DNA from: a virus
DNA length: 33,828 nucleotides
Direction: 5' to 3' (one strand)
IMG/VR virus record: IMGVR_UViG_3300025674_000183
Coordinates: 1-33,828 of that record
Shown here: piece after piece, positions 1 through 5,815 of the stretch
How positions within the stretch are numbered: the stretch's first letter is position 1
How the letters are laid out: each line of letters starts with the position of its first letter
Position numbers and translations under genes: made by a program
Notes under the pieces: model-generated
What the model saw: only the letters and a program-made list of their open reading frames with translations
What the model was told of the DNA's origin: nothing
Database searches by the model: none

Positions 1-22
1 AAACAAACCTAAAGTTGCTCAA

Positions 23-703
23 ATGAATGAGTATATATATACAGACCTTAAAAAAGATTTAGCAAAAAAACATATGGTTAATAGACCACGCATGTTTAAA
101 AAAGATTATGCTAAAAAAGGTGTTGAGGTAAAGTTTGATAAAAGTATTAAACGTGGTAAACCTATGACAGCAGCACAAAGACGTGCAGCTGAAGCAGGTA
201 TACCTACTAATACAACTTTTGTACCTAAAACTAGACAAAAAGGTTTGTCTAAAAATCCTGTAGGTCTTGGTGAAATTTCAGAAAAACGAGCTAAAGCTTT
301 ACGTGCAGCACAAAAAAAAGCAGGGATAGGTATTGGTCAACCGGAACCTAGTCAATTTAAAACTAACCCATCTCCAAGTCAGCAACCTGTTAGTAGACAA
401 AAAATTAAAACACCTCAACCTGCTAAAGGACAAATAGGGGGCTATAAATATGGAGCTAGTAGTCCTATTAATTTAAGTAAAGCTTCTAAAAGATTATCTC
501 CTGCTGCTAAAAGAGCAGTAATGTTAGGTGCTAAAGTAGCTACTAAAGGTGCAACAAGATTAGTACCAGTCGTAGGACAAGTTCTTATAGCTAAAGACAT
601 ATACGATGTAAATAAATACGCAAGTTCTTTACCTAAAAAAAAGAAATCAAAAATGAAACTTTACGGAACAAATATTAATAAGACTTACAAATATAATAGA
701 TAA
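23..703 (+). CDS. Basic protein of unknown function, possible late virion or lysis-region protein
   Basis: This 226-residue protein is very rich in Lys and Arg. A Gly/Ala/Val-rich segment near residues 165-195 (containing LVPVVGQVLIAKDIYDV) could be membrane-active, and the tail is a Lys run. I do not recognise a family. The ATG at 23 has no clear Shine-Dalgarno sequence and the frame is open back to base 2, so the true start could lie off the window. If the window is circular, however, a stop is created across the join and ATG 23 becomes the only start. Its TAA overlaps the ATG of the holin-like gene (TAATG), so the two are translationally coupled. Confidence 0.7.
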   Translation: MNEYIYTDLKKDLAKKHMVNRPRMFKKDYAKKGVEVKFDKSIKRGKPMTAAQRRAAEAGIPTNTTFVPKTRQKGLSKNPVGLGEISEKRAKALRAAQKKAGIGIGQPEPSQFKTNPSPSQQPVSRQKIKTPQPAKGQIGGYKYGASSPINLSKASKRLSPAAKRAVMLGAKVATKGATRLVPVVGQVLIAKDIYDVNKYASSLPKKKKSKMKLYGTNINKTYKYNR

Positions 704-1002
704 TGTTTGCAAGAAATAGTAGGAAAAGAAACCAAGATGGGACGTTTAAGAAAGATGTTAGGTGGACACCTTGGAACGAAGCATGGAGTTATAAATTGAG
801 CAAAGAATACAAAGACGTTCTAAGCAAAACAGTTTGGACTTTTGTTGAAGCATTTATATCAGCACTTACAGTTGCACCATTAGTTGGTGTAGACGCAGAT
901 GCTGTACAACTCGCTGCCTTATCCGGTGGTGCTGCTGCACTTGTAGTAGTTAAAGAGTTTGCTAAAAAACAAATTGGTCCTAAACCTAAAGTTAGTAAGT
1001 AA
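703..1002 (+). CDS. Putative holin (r1t-like, two membrane segments)
   Basis: This 99-residue protein has a basic N-terminus, two hydrophobic segments (about residues 43-61 and 66-84) separated by a short GVDADAV turn, and a Lys-rich C-terminus. The pattern WTFVEAFISAL then GVDA then AALSGGAAALVVVKEF resembles small phage holins of the r1t type, which form inner-membrane lesions that release or activate the endolysin. It overlaps both neighbours by TAATG junctions in a late rightward string. The matching muralytic enzyme is not next to it; the only lysozyme-like gene seen is at 3670-4128 on the other strand. The assignment rests on topology and motif resemblance. Confidence 0.7.
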   Translation: MFARNSRKRNQDGTFKKDVRWTPWNEAWSYKLSKEYKDVLSKTVWTFVEAFISALTVAPLVGVDADAVQLAALSGGAAALVVVKEFAKKQIGPKPKVSK

Positions 1003-1286
1003 TGGCTAAGAAAAAAAACTACAGTTACGGTGACCCTGAAAAGAATAAGCAACTAGAAAAACAGTTGCAAAGTTCTATTGTGAAAGAGTTAGCATTAGCT
1101 AGTGAATTTAGGAAAGCGTCTAAACAACTACTTAATCAAGGTAGTGCTAGACCAGAAGTACTAAGGAAAGCTAAAGCATATGCAAAGCGTAGTACATTTT
1201 TCCAGAGACGAGCAGAAGCTAATAATGAATACCGTAAAGCATATCAAGCTTCGCTAAATCAAGTAAGTAAGAGATACGGAGAATAG
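1002..1286 (+). CDS. Small basic helical protein, unknown function
   Basis: This 94-residue Lys/Arg/Ala/Gln-rich protein is predicted mostly helical by composition (KNKQLEKQLQSSIVKELALASEF onward) and could form a coiled coil. There is no signal peptide or membrane segment. The start is coupled to the holin-like gene by TAATG, and the stop is one base before the next tiny gene. It belongs to the run of small basic genes from 23 to 1735. I do not recognise the family; a minor virion or DNA-associated protein is possible. Confidence 0.65.
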   Translation: MAKKKNYSYGDPEKNKQLEKQLQSSIVKELALASEFRKASKQLLNQGSARPEVLRKAKAYAKRSTFFQRRAEANNEYRKAYQASLNQVSKRYGE

Positions 1287-1287
1287 T

Positions 1288-1356
1288 ATGCCAGTTAATA
1301 AAAAAACCGGTAAGAAAAAATCTTATAAAGTTAAGAAAAAAACTAAGAGATACTAA
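1288..1356 (+). CDS. 22-residue Lys-rich micro-protein
   Basis: The reading is MPVNKKTGKKKSYKVKKKTK followed by Arg-Tyr and a TAA stop. More than half of the residues are Lys or Arg. The start lies two bases after the previous gene's stop, with GGAG upstream, and the stop overlaps the next ATG as TAATG. The good ribosome binding site and the coupling on both sides are the case for it being a gene. The small size means coding status is unproven. A charge-neutralising nucleic-acid-binding peptide is one possibility. Confidence 0.45.
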   Translation: MPVNKKTGKKKSYKVKKKTKRY

Positions 1357-1475
1357 TGGCTAAGGTAAGTTGGATGTGGGGTGGTAAACGTCATTACGGT
1401 ACCCTTATACGTGAAACTAAAACGCACAAGTTTGCTAGAACTGTTAACGGAAAAGTTAAGAAAATTAAAAAATGA
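1356..1475 (+). CDS. 39-residue basic protein
   Basis: The 39-codon frame begins MAKVSWMWGGKRHYGTLIRE and ends in a Lys-rich tail. It starts at the TAATG shared with the 22-residue frame and ends with an ATGA shared with the 87-residue gene at 1472, so it fills the gap exactly. That chain of overlaps supports it as real coding sequence. The Trp-rich N-terminus followed by basic residues could suit nucleic-acid or membrane binding, but no function can be assigned. Confidence 0.55.
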   Translation: MAKVSWMWGGKRHYGTLIRETKTHKFARTVNGKVKKIKK

Positions 1476-1735
1476 TTGAGTATAGAGGCGAAAAGTTTTC
1501 GGGATACAATAAACCAAAGCGTACACCTAAAGCTAGTAAGTCACATGCAGTATTAGCTAAACAAGGTGACAAGGTTAAGTTGATTAGATTTGGACAACAA
1601 GGTGTATCTGGTGCAGGTAAAAAGACTGACGCTAAATCAAAAGCAAGACGTAAATCTTTTAAAGCACGTCATGCAAAGAACATTAAAAAGGGAAAGATGT
1701 CTGCTGCGTATTGGGCAGACAAAGTTAAGTGGTAG
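1472..1735 (+). CDS. Conserved-looking small basic phage protein (RFGQQGVSGAGK type)
   Basis: This 87-residue basic protein has the sequence blocks MIEYRGEKFSGYNKPKRTPK, KLIRFGQQGVSGAGK and KARRKSFKARHAKNIKKGKM followed by SAAYWADKVKW. From memory, proteins of this type recur in marine phages without a defined function. The starting ATG overlaps the previous stop (ATGA). It is the last rightward gene: its TAG is immediately followed by the stop codon of the leftward HNH gene, with no bases between. A nucleic-acid-binding or virion role is inferred from charge only. Confidence 0.75.
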   Translation: MIEYRGEKFSGYNKPKRTPKASKSHAVLAKQGDKVKLIRFGQQGVSGAGKKTDAKSKARRKSFKARHAKNIKKGKMSAAYWADKVKW

Positions 1736-2017
1736 TCACTCGTTAACATCACTATATCTGTCTAGATATCCACGTAATAACTCACGATAAGCTACTTTAG
1801 TACCCATAGATTGGCGACCATCGTATATGTCATGGTGCCATTTACACAACATAGCTACATTTTCTATGTCAAACTTTCTTGTAGGGTTACCACCCATACC
1901 AATATCTTTTATGTGTGCTAGCTCTAACCATTTATTACTGCCACAATTTGCCCACTCACAGGCGTTTCCTGCTCTTTCTAGGGCTTGTTCTCTGATAGCT
2001 GATATATCTTCCGTCAT
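1736..2017 (-). CDS. HNH endonuclease
   Basis: This 93-residue protein carries an HNH (beta-beta-alpha metal finger) nuclease core. The CxxxxC pair is at residues 20 and 25, LELAHI contains the first His (about 35), Asn is near 53, and MLCKWHH gives Cys 58 and His 61-62. Such small enzymes cut DNA using a bound metal and often serve in phage packaging, recombination or homing. It is the last gene of the leftward block, coupled to the SET gene by ATGA. Because it lies far from the terminase, a packaging partner role is only one option. Free-standing homing nuclease is the alternative. Confidence 0.85.
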   Translation of the reverse strand: MTEDISAIREQALERAGNACEWANCGSNKWLELAHIKDIGMGGNPTRKFDIENVAMLCKWHHDIYDGRQSMGTKVAYRELLRGYLDRYSDVNE

Positions 2018-2331
2018 AGTATTTCTTTCATTTTAGGAGTATATAAATGGTATTTAACTGTTAGTTCTTCATCAGGCATAATGTCTACAAGTGTCTTAAT
2101 ACATTTAAGATTAAAAACATCTTCTAATATACAATTAGGATTTTCACTATGATTGATGAAGCCACCTAATGGTGTACGTACAAACCCGTGCTGAAACTGT
2201 TCATTAGCTACATGAGTAACACCTAATGTTGAGTTAGCACGTATAGGTTCTTTAGCAAATAAACCAACACCATCTATTATTGATTGCCTAATCTCTACTT
2301 CATCAGGTAAAGGTTTATAACTGTCATTCAT
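2014..2331 (-). CDS. SET-domain protein, putative protein-lysine methyltransferase
   Basis: This 105-residue protein is essentially a minimal SET domain. GVGLFA at residues 21-26 is the N-terminal SAM-binding loop motif, FINHSENPNC at 58-67 is the NHxxxPN pseudoknot motif, and DEELTVKYH at 87-95 matches the GEELTxDY motif with its catalytic-site Tyr. SET enzymes transfer methyl groups from S-adenosylmethionine to protein lysines. No substrate-targeting domain or post-SET cysteine cluster is present. It sits between a small zinc-finger-like gene and the HNH gene with ATGA overlaps on both sides. Targets could be host proteins or phage structural proteins; nothing here decides that. Confidence 0.85.
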   Translation of the reverse strand: MNDSYKPLPDEVEIRQSIIDGVGLFAKEPIRANSTLGVTHVANEQFQHGFVRTPLGGFINHSENPNCILEDVFNLKCIKTLVDIMPDEELTVKYHLYTPKMKEIL

Positions 2332-2558
2332 TTAACAATCCTAGTTCCACGCCATCTGCTTTTACGTATAATTTGTTTAGGATTGTCGTCATCAACACAC
2401 GGTTTAGTGTCTATGTGATGTCTGTATTGTTCGTTACATACAATACATCGTACATGTGCATTAAATCCCTCATCAACTTCAGCCATTAAAGCTTGCAAAT
2501 TTAAAGCAGTTTTTCGTGCAGCTTTATCTATTTGTTTTTGTGACACTTGTGAAGTCAT
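2328..2558 (-). CDS. Small putative zinc-binding protein
   Basis: I choose the start MTSQVSQKQI because GGAG lies six bases upstream; a longer frame runs up to 2597. The 76-residue product has an Ala/Lys-rich helical first half and a likely metal site in RCIVCNEQYRHH plus a later Cys (C38, C41, H47/H48, C54). The C-terminus is basic. It overlaps the end of the PD-(D/E)XK gene by 35 bases and the SET gene start by ATGA. Function is unknown; DNA or protein binding through a zinc knuckle is inferred. Confidence 0.65.
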   Translation of the reverse strand: MTSQVSQKQIDKAARKTALNLQALMAEVDEGFNAHVRCIVCNEQYRHHIDTKPCVDDDNPKQIIRKSRWRGTRIVK

Positions 2559-3015
2559 AGTATCTCCTTCCATCATGGTATTGTTTATATTCTGCAATAG
2601 GTATTAGACCTAATAATTCTTCTACTGTATAAAACTTAACAGTACCGTCTTTAAAACAGAACGCTATGTAGTAATCTGTTGCATGTCCTTCTGCATACAT
2701 TGTATGTACAGCACAATAGTGCAACAAGTCTTTAACTTTTACTTTAGGTGAAGACTTTACTTCTACTAACATTTGTTTTTTATCGTTGTATACAAAGTAA
2801 TCGGGGAAAGATTTAAGAAACGGTGACATCTTAGCCCACATTGGTATGGGACTTTCTGCAAAATCTGCATTGTCATTAAGATGTAACTGCCGATACTTCA
2901 TATTCTTATCCGTACAGTATTTTTCAAACACATTTTCTGCAAAAGGTATATAGTTTTTTATACGCTCAGCATCATTGAGTTTGTTATGTTCGCCTTGTGG
3001 ACTAACTTCTTTCAT
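2524..3015 (-). CDS. PD-(D/E)XK nuclease
   Basis: In this 163-residue protein the central block KSFPDYFVYNDKKQMLVEVK shows the PD-(D/E)XK nuclease signature: Pro-Asp at 71-72 and Glu-Val-Lys at 85-87, separated by a beta hairpin. This fold cuts DNA with a divalent metal held by the two acidic residues, with the Lys in catalysis. Helical segments flank the core. Likely roles are recombination or end processing with the Rad52-like protein of the same block, or degradation of host DNA. It is joined to its upstream neighbour by ATGA. The motif is clear; the exact family is not. Confidence 0.75.
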   Translation of the reverse strand: MKEVSPQGEHNKLNDAERIKNYIPFAENVFEKYCTDKNMKYRQLHLNDNADFAESPIPMWAKMSPFLKSFPDYFVYNDKKQMLVEVKSSPKVKVKDLLHYCAVHTMYAEGHATDYYIAFCFKDGTVKFYTVEELLGLIPIAEYKQYHDGRRYYDFTSVTKTNR

Positions 3016-3254
3016 TGTAAATTAGCTCTTTTCAGCCACATACTACCGTCTTTGTAAGGTGTAGATAAAACATTTACTAATCTAATAAACTGTTCTAAGT
3101 GTTCATATGTGTACTTTGTTATTGTATCTAAAGAAGTATCTTTACCATATTTGTCCCAGTCATCTACAACATCTTCTAGTTTGTAAACATCGGTAGAAAA
3201 TATTTCATGGTACTTTCCATCTTCTTCATACTTCAACATGTATATTTCAATCAT
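3012..3254 (-). CDS. Hypothetical protein, acidic
   Basis: The likely start is MIEIYMLKYEEDGKYHEIFS, because its ATG comes one base after the upstream gene's TAA; a longer frame extends to 3290. The 80-residue product alternates charged and hydrophobic residues (DVYKLEDVVDDWDKYGKD, then a helical HLEQFIRLVNVL). There are no cysteine pairs, membrane segments or known motifs. Tight coupling to both neighbours marks it as part of the leftward operon. I do not recognise it. Confidence 0.65.
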   Translation of the reverse strand: MIEIYMLKYEEDGKYHEIFSTDVYKLEDVVDDWDKYGKDTSLDTITKYTYEHLEQFIRLVNVLSTPYKDGSMWLKRANLQ

Positions 3255-3255
3255 T

Positions 3256-3531
3256 TTAAAACGGTGATTGAAAATCCATAGAACCTTCACGTGCTATGTC
3301 ATCTCTTATTTCTGCACGCTCTACTTCATGTTGCCATGTTTTTACTTTATGTAGAAACAATTTGTACATCTGTTTCTTCACATTGTATGTAGCCATCTGT
3401 GCATCTGTCCAAAACGCAATGCCGTTAGCTTTAGTTTTCTCTAAATGTTCTAACTCTAGTTGCGCTAGTTCTTCCATTTTATCTAATACATCTTCACCAC
3501 TAGGGTAAAAATCAAATGTAAGTTCACTCAT
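3256..3531 (-). CDS. Hypothetical helical protein
   Basis: This 91-residue protein has a long charged helical stretch (about residues 14-75, from DKMEELAQLELEHLEKTKAN) likely to form a coiled coil. It has no metal site or membrane segment. The start overlaps the upstream stop as ATGA and the stop lies one base before the next ATG. Its position between nuclease and lysozyme-like genes gives no firm clue. A small adaptor or inhibitor of a host protein would fit an early phage gene, but that is speculation. Confidence 0.65.
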   Translation of the reverse strand: MSELTFDFYPSGEDVLDKMEELAQLELEHLEKTKANGIAFWTDAQMATYNVKKQMYKLFLHKVKTWQHEVERAEIRDDIAREGSMDFQSPF

Positions 3532-3728
3532 TCTTCTTCTGCCTTTCTACGATTGTCTAATATTGTTTGTTCAAAACCTTGTAAGAACTCAAACAATAGT
3601 TTGCTTACTTTTTCTGGGTCTGCTTCTTGTAATACATTATCTTGAACAACACGTTGTCCACCACAAGCATTAGCTAGCTGTATCGCCCATACTTTTATTT
3701 CTTTTGGGTCGGTAAATATATTCGGCAT
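3528..3728 (-). CDS. Hypothetical small helical protein
   Basis: I choose the start MPNIFTDPKEIKVWAIQLAN, which has purine-rich sequence with GGAG upstream; the frame is open to 3770. The 66-residue product is mainly helical and acidic at the end (FEFLQGFEQTILDNRRKAEEE). It overlaps the C-terminal coding part of the lysozyme-like gene by 59 bases, an unusually long overlap for this genome, so either this start or the lysozyme end may differ in relatives. No family recognised. Confidence 0.55.
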   Translation of the reverse strand: MPNIFTDPKEIKVWAIQLANACGGQRVVQDNVLQEADPEKVSKLLFEFLQGFEQTILDNRRKAEEE

Positions 3729-4128
3729 TTTTCCAACACTCCTTACTAGAGTTCCAATGGTGCCATCCATCGTTATAGACTAGCCAACTAGCCACACGTG
3801 TAGACACCACAGGATTAACTCTGTTATCTTTTATACTTAACTTGTTTGAAAGCCAATCCCATGTATGGTTATTGAATTGCCACAGTCCTAAATCATTAGA
3901 ACCGTTTTTGTTTTTGTCATTGTATGCAGTATATCTACCACTACTTTCGCAATAGATTACTGTCATAGCTTGTACAATATCTTCTTCTTTGAAGTACGTA
4001 CTGACTGTCGGTATCCACTCCTCAACATGTTGTACTTTCTCTTTTACATCACGACAAATTACATATTTTTCTAGTGTGTCTGTACTTATTGGGAAAGTAA
4101 GAACACAACTTATAAGTAATTCAATCAT
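3670..4128 (-). CDS. Lysozyme-like muramidase or lytic transglycosylase, possible endolysin
   Basis: This 152-residue protein begins with a hydrophobic stretch (MIELLISCVLTFPI) that may be a signal or anchor segment. The core IVQAMTVIYCESSGRYTAYN followed by GLWQFN resembles the lysozyme-like transglycosylase fold: Glu 61 fits the catalytic acid and GLWQF at 81-85 fits the GLMQI-type motif. Such enzymes cleave the glycan of peptidoglycan. It is the only cell-wall enzyme recognised here, so it is the best endolysin candidate, although it lies in the leftward block and not beside the holin-like gene. The signal-like N-terminus would suit export through the host Sec system. A DNA-entry enzyme is the alternative. 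Confidence 0.7.
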   Translation of the reverse strand: MIELLISCVLTFPISTDTLEKYVICRDVKEKVQHVEEWIPTVSTYFKEEDIVQAMTVIYCESSGRYTAYNDKNKNGSNDLGLWQFNNHTWDWLSNKLSIKDNRVNPVVSTRVASWLVYNDGWHHWNSSKECWKNAEYIYRPKRNKSMGDTAS

Positions 4129-4526
4129 TCTTCTTCGTATAGTGCAGGTTTCTTATACTTCCTACCACTTATGTGTAAGCTGTATGCAACACAAAATTCA
4201 TCTAAGTCTTTTATGTTAAATATAACAAGTCCTTCACTTGTCCCATCGGGTTTAACTACAAACACAAAGGGTCTTTCATCGTTTGGCAAGTTGGTATCTG
4301 ATTGCTCTTTAGCTTTCAGATACCTATTCCATAACGTTTGAACTTGCTTACCTGCTTTGACTTCACATCTAATGAATGCTTCTGCCCATCCTTCTTCATG
4401 TACACGTAAGTGATACAGACTAGGTTCGGGCATACGTAACTGACGTAACGCTTCTAATTGTTTCCGTCTACCTTTACGTTTATTCAGCATACCTTGACGT
4501 TTATAGTCAACTTTTTTATTAGGCAC
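4125..4526 (-). CDS. Putative small PD-(D/E)XK-like nuclease or resolvase-like protein
   Basis: This 133-residue protein has a very basic N-terminus (NKRKGRRKQLEALRQL) followed by AFIRCEVKAGKQVQTLWNRY and a strand-rich end (FVFVVKPDGTSEGLVIFN). The strand-E-x-K block at 55-57 resembles the second half of a PD-(D/E)XK active site as in Holliday-junction-resolvase-like enzymes. The first acidic residue is less obvious, perhaps one of the Glu residues at 44-49. Its start lies inside the end of the Rad52-like gene (8-base overlap), which suits a recombination partner. The nuclease call is moderate. Confidence 0.5.
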   Translation of the reverse strand: MPNKKVDYKRQGMLNKRKGRRKQLEALRQLRMPEPSLYHLRVHEEGWAEAFIRCEVKAGKQVQTLWNRYLKAKEQSDTNLPNDERPFVFVVKPDGTSEGLVIFNIKDLDEFCVAYSLHISGRKYKKPALYEEE

Positions 4527-5559
4527 TTACTCCCCATTCGGGTGGTAAGTCTGATGAGTTTAACCACCATGATTTTGGAAACTTACCTGTGTGTGCAGGG
4601 CATTCATCAACTGCTTTTGCAGCACACTTAAAGTCTGGTGACTTCTCGGTTAGTTTACTTTTTCTGTTATCAAACACCTTGCCTGTACAAAAAGGACATT
4701 TAAGGTCTGTCTTGATATCATTTTGTTGTTGTGTTTTTTCCACAACACCTCCTAATATTCCTGATACCTTAGTTATAAGGTCATCATCGTCATCTACTTT
4801 ATTAGCAGTAGAAGATAATCCAAGCTCTATTTTAGCTACATAATCATCTATCTGCTTATTACTCCATTGAGATTTATCGGGATACTTCATGACTTTTTTG
4901 TAGTTATCTGCTAAGTCTAAAGCAAACACTTGTGTCTTTTCGTCATACCCCTCCATAATCCTGTCAATGGTGTCATCAATAAGTTTGACTTTACCATTAT
5001 CGGTATGTGTAGAGGTATCGTTAAAAGGTGCTTCCCCTTCTGATACTTCCTCAATAGGTTTGATTGGTACAGGTTCGGACTTGTTCTCTTTTCTACGCAT
5101 GTCAACCTTTGTCACCATAACATTGTCGGTGTCTGGGTCACTCATAGTAGCTAGAGGTTGTGCATTATGTTCTTCCTCAGTTGTATCTGAACCCGACCAT
5201 AGCTCAACACCTAAACCAAAACGCATACAAGCACGTTTAAAAGCGTCACTCTCTGCATCTTTTAGATTTGTACCATCGTTGTGTTTAGGACTGTCTAGTT
5301 TAAATGTGTCAACGTCTCCGAAGCCATCATAACTACCCATGTCCTCAATAGTTATAGTACCTTTAGCACCAACTATTCTTTTCTCACCTTTATGTGTACC
5401 GTATATAGGTTCACATGTCCATGAGTATTTTACTTCGCTATCACGTAGTCTTTCTACGTAGATACTGTGTGGAACGTAGTCGCCAAACTTCCCTGCAGGT
5501 GCTTTTTTAACAACTGACTTGGGAAATGGGGACAACAATTTAACTGGCTTTGTAGCCAT
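4519..5559 (-). CDS. Rad52-like single-strand annealing protein
   Basis: The start MATKPVKLLSPFPK is chosen because AAAGGAG precedes it by seven bases; the open frame extends to 5598 into hairpin A. In the 346-residue product, residues 25-125 contain YVERLRDS, a Gly-rich loop (GSYDGFGD) and DAESDAFKRACMRFGLGVELW at about 101-121, the hallmark of Rad52/DdrA-type annealing proteins that pair single-stranded DNA. An acidic, low-complexity linker follows. The C-terminus has a likely zinc finger (C288, C291, C312, C320, H323). It probably supports recombination-dependent replication or repair together with the nucleases encoded downstream. Confidence 0.8.
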   Translation of the reverse strand: MATKPVKLLSPFPKSVVKKAPAGKFGDYVPHSIYVERLRDSEVKYSWTCEPIYGTHKGEKRIVGAKGTITIEDMGSYDGFGDVDTFKLDSPKHNDGTNLKDAESDAFKRACMRFGLGVELWSGSDTTEEEHNAQPLATMSDPDTDNVMVTKVDMRRKENKSEPVPIKPIEEVSEGEAPFNDTSTHTDNGKVKLIDDTIDRIMEGYDEKTQVFALDLADNYKKVMKYPDKSQWSNKQIDDYVAKIELGLSSTANKVDDDDDLITKVSGILGGVVEKTQQQNDIKTDLKCPFCTGKVFDNRKSKLTEKSPDFKCAAKAVDECPAHTGKFPKSWWLNSSDLPPEWGVSA

Positions 5560-5575
5560 CACGTTCTCCTTTCTA

Positions 5576-5619
5576 TCATTATTTAATTTCCTTAACAAGT
5601 TAAGGAATTAAATTAATGA
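5576..5619 (-). repeat. Intergenic bulged hairpin, copy A
   Basis: The near-perfect inverted repeat has arms ATTTAATTTCCTTAAC and GTTAAGGAATTAAAT, with one extra T in the left arm and a further outer extension TCATTA/TTAATGA. Relative to the other copies the central CCCC/GGGG pairs are replaced by TTCC/GGAA on both sides, which keeps pairing. It lies just upstream of the ribosome binding site of the Rad52-like gene and downstream of the 49-residue gene. Confidence 0.8.
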
Positions 5620-5626
5620 TTTATAT

Positions 5627-5776
5627 TTATTTGCTTAAGCGTGTAACCCCACGTGTTAATTTACTGAAGTGAATTGCTCCATCTTCTGCACGATATATTA
5701 AAACAGGTGTATCACCTGAGTATTCTATACCAATCAACTCATGGTTTGTTACTTCTTTGACATTATTACTTGCCAT
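5627..5776 (-). CDS. 49-residue small protein, possibly expressed from a leaderless mRNA
   Basis: The frame reads MASNNVKEVTNHELIGIEYS onward and ends TRGVTRLSK followed by TAA. It has the look of a small beta-rich domain (YSGDTPVLIYRAEDGAIHFS). It fills the gap between the metallophosphoesterase stop and hairpin A. There is no Shine-Dalgarno close to the ATG; instead a TATAAT box ends nine bases upstream, so transcription may begin almost at the start codon. It begins with the same MASN as the metallophosphoesterase. Function unknown. Confidence 0.6.
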   Translation of the reverse strand: MASNNVKEVTNHELIGIEYSGDTPVLIYRAEDGAIHFSKLTRGVTRLSK

Positions 5777-5785
5777 ATACTATAT

Positions 5786-5815
5786 ATTATACCTATACAT
5801 CTTCTAAATTTACAA
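5786..5815 (-). promoter_or_regulatory. Leftward sigma70-type promoter
   Basis: On the minus strand TTGTAA (5815-5810) is followed by an 18-base spacer and TATAAT (5791-5786). The -10 box lies just past the stop codon of the metallophosphoesterase gene and the spacer runs back into its last codons. The expected start point is within a few bases of the ATG at 5776. It would drive the 49-residue, Rad52-like and downstream genes. The -35 TTGTAA is the same as in the rightward promoter at 13453. Confidence 0.6.

Noticed and set aside
789-1052. 87-codon minus-strand frame opposite the holin-like gene
   Set aside because: Antisense shadow of a gene with plausible topology and coupling.
4967-5332. 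121-codon plus-strand frame inside the Rad52-like gene
   Set aside because: Antisense to a well-supported gene with recognisable motifs; its Ser/Leu/Val-rich content is the mirror of acidic and Lys-rich coding sequence.
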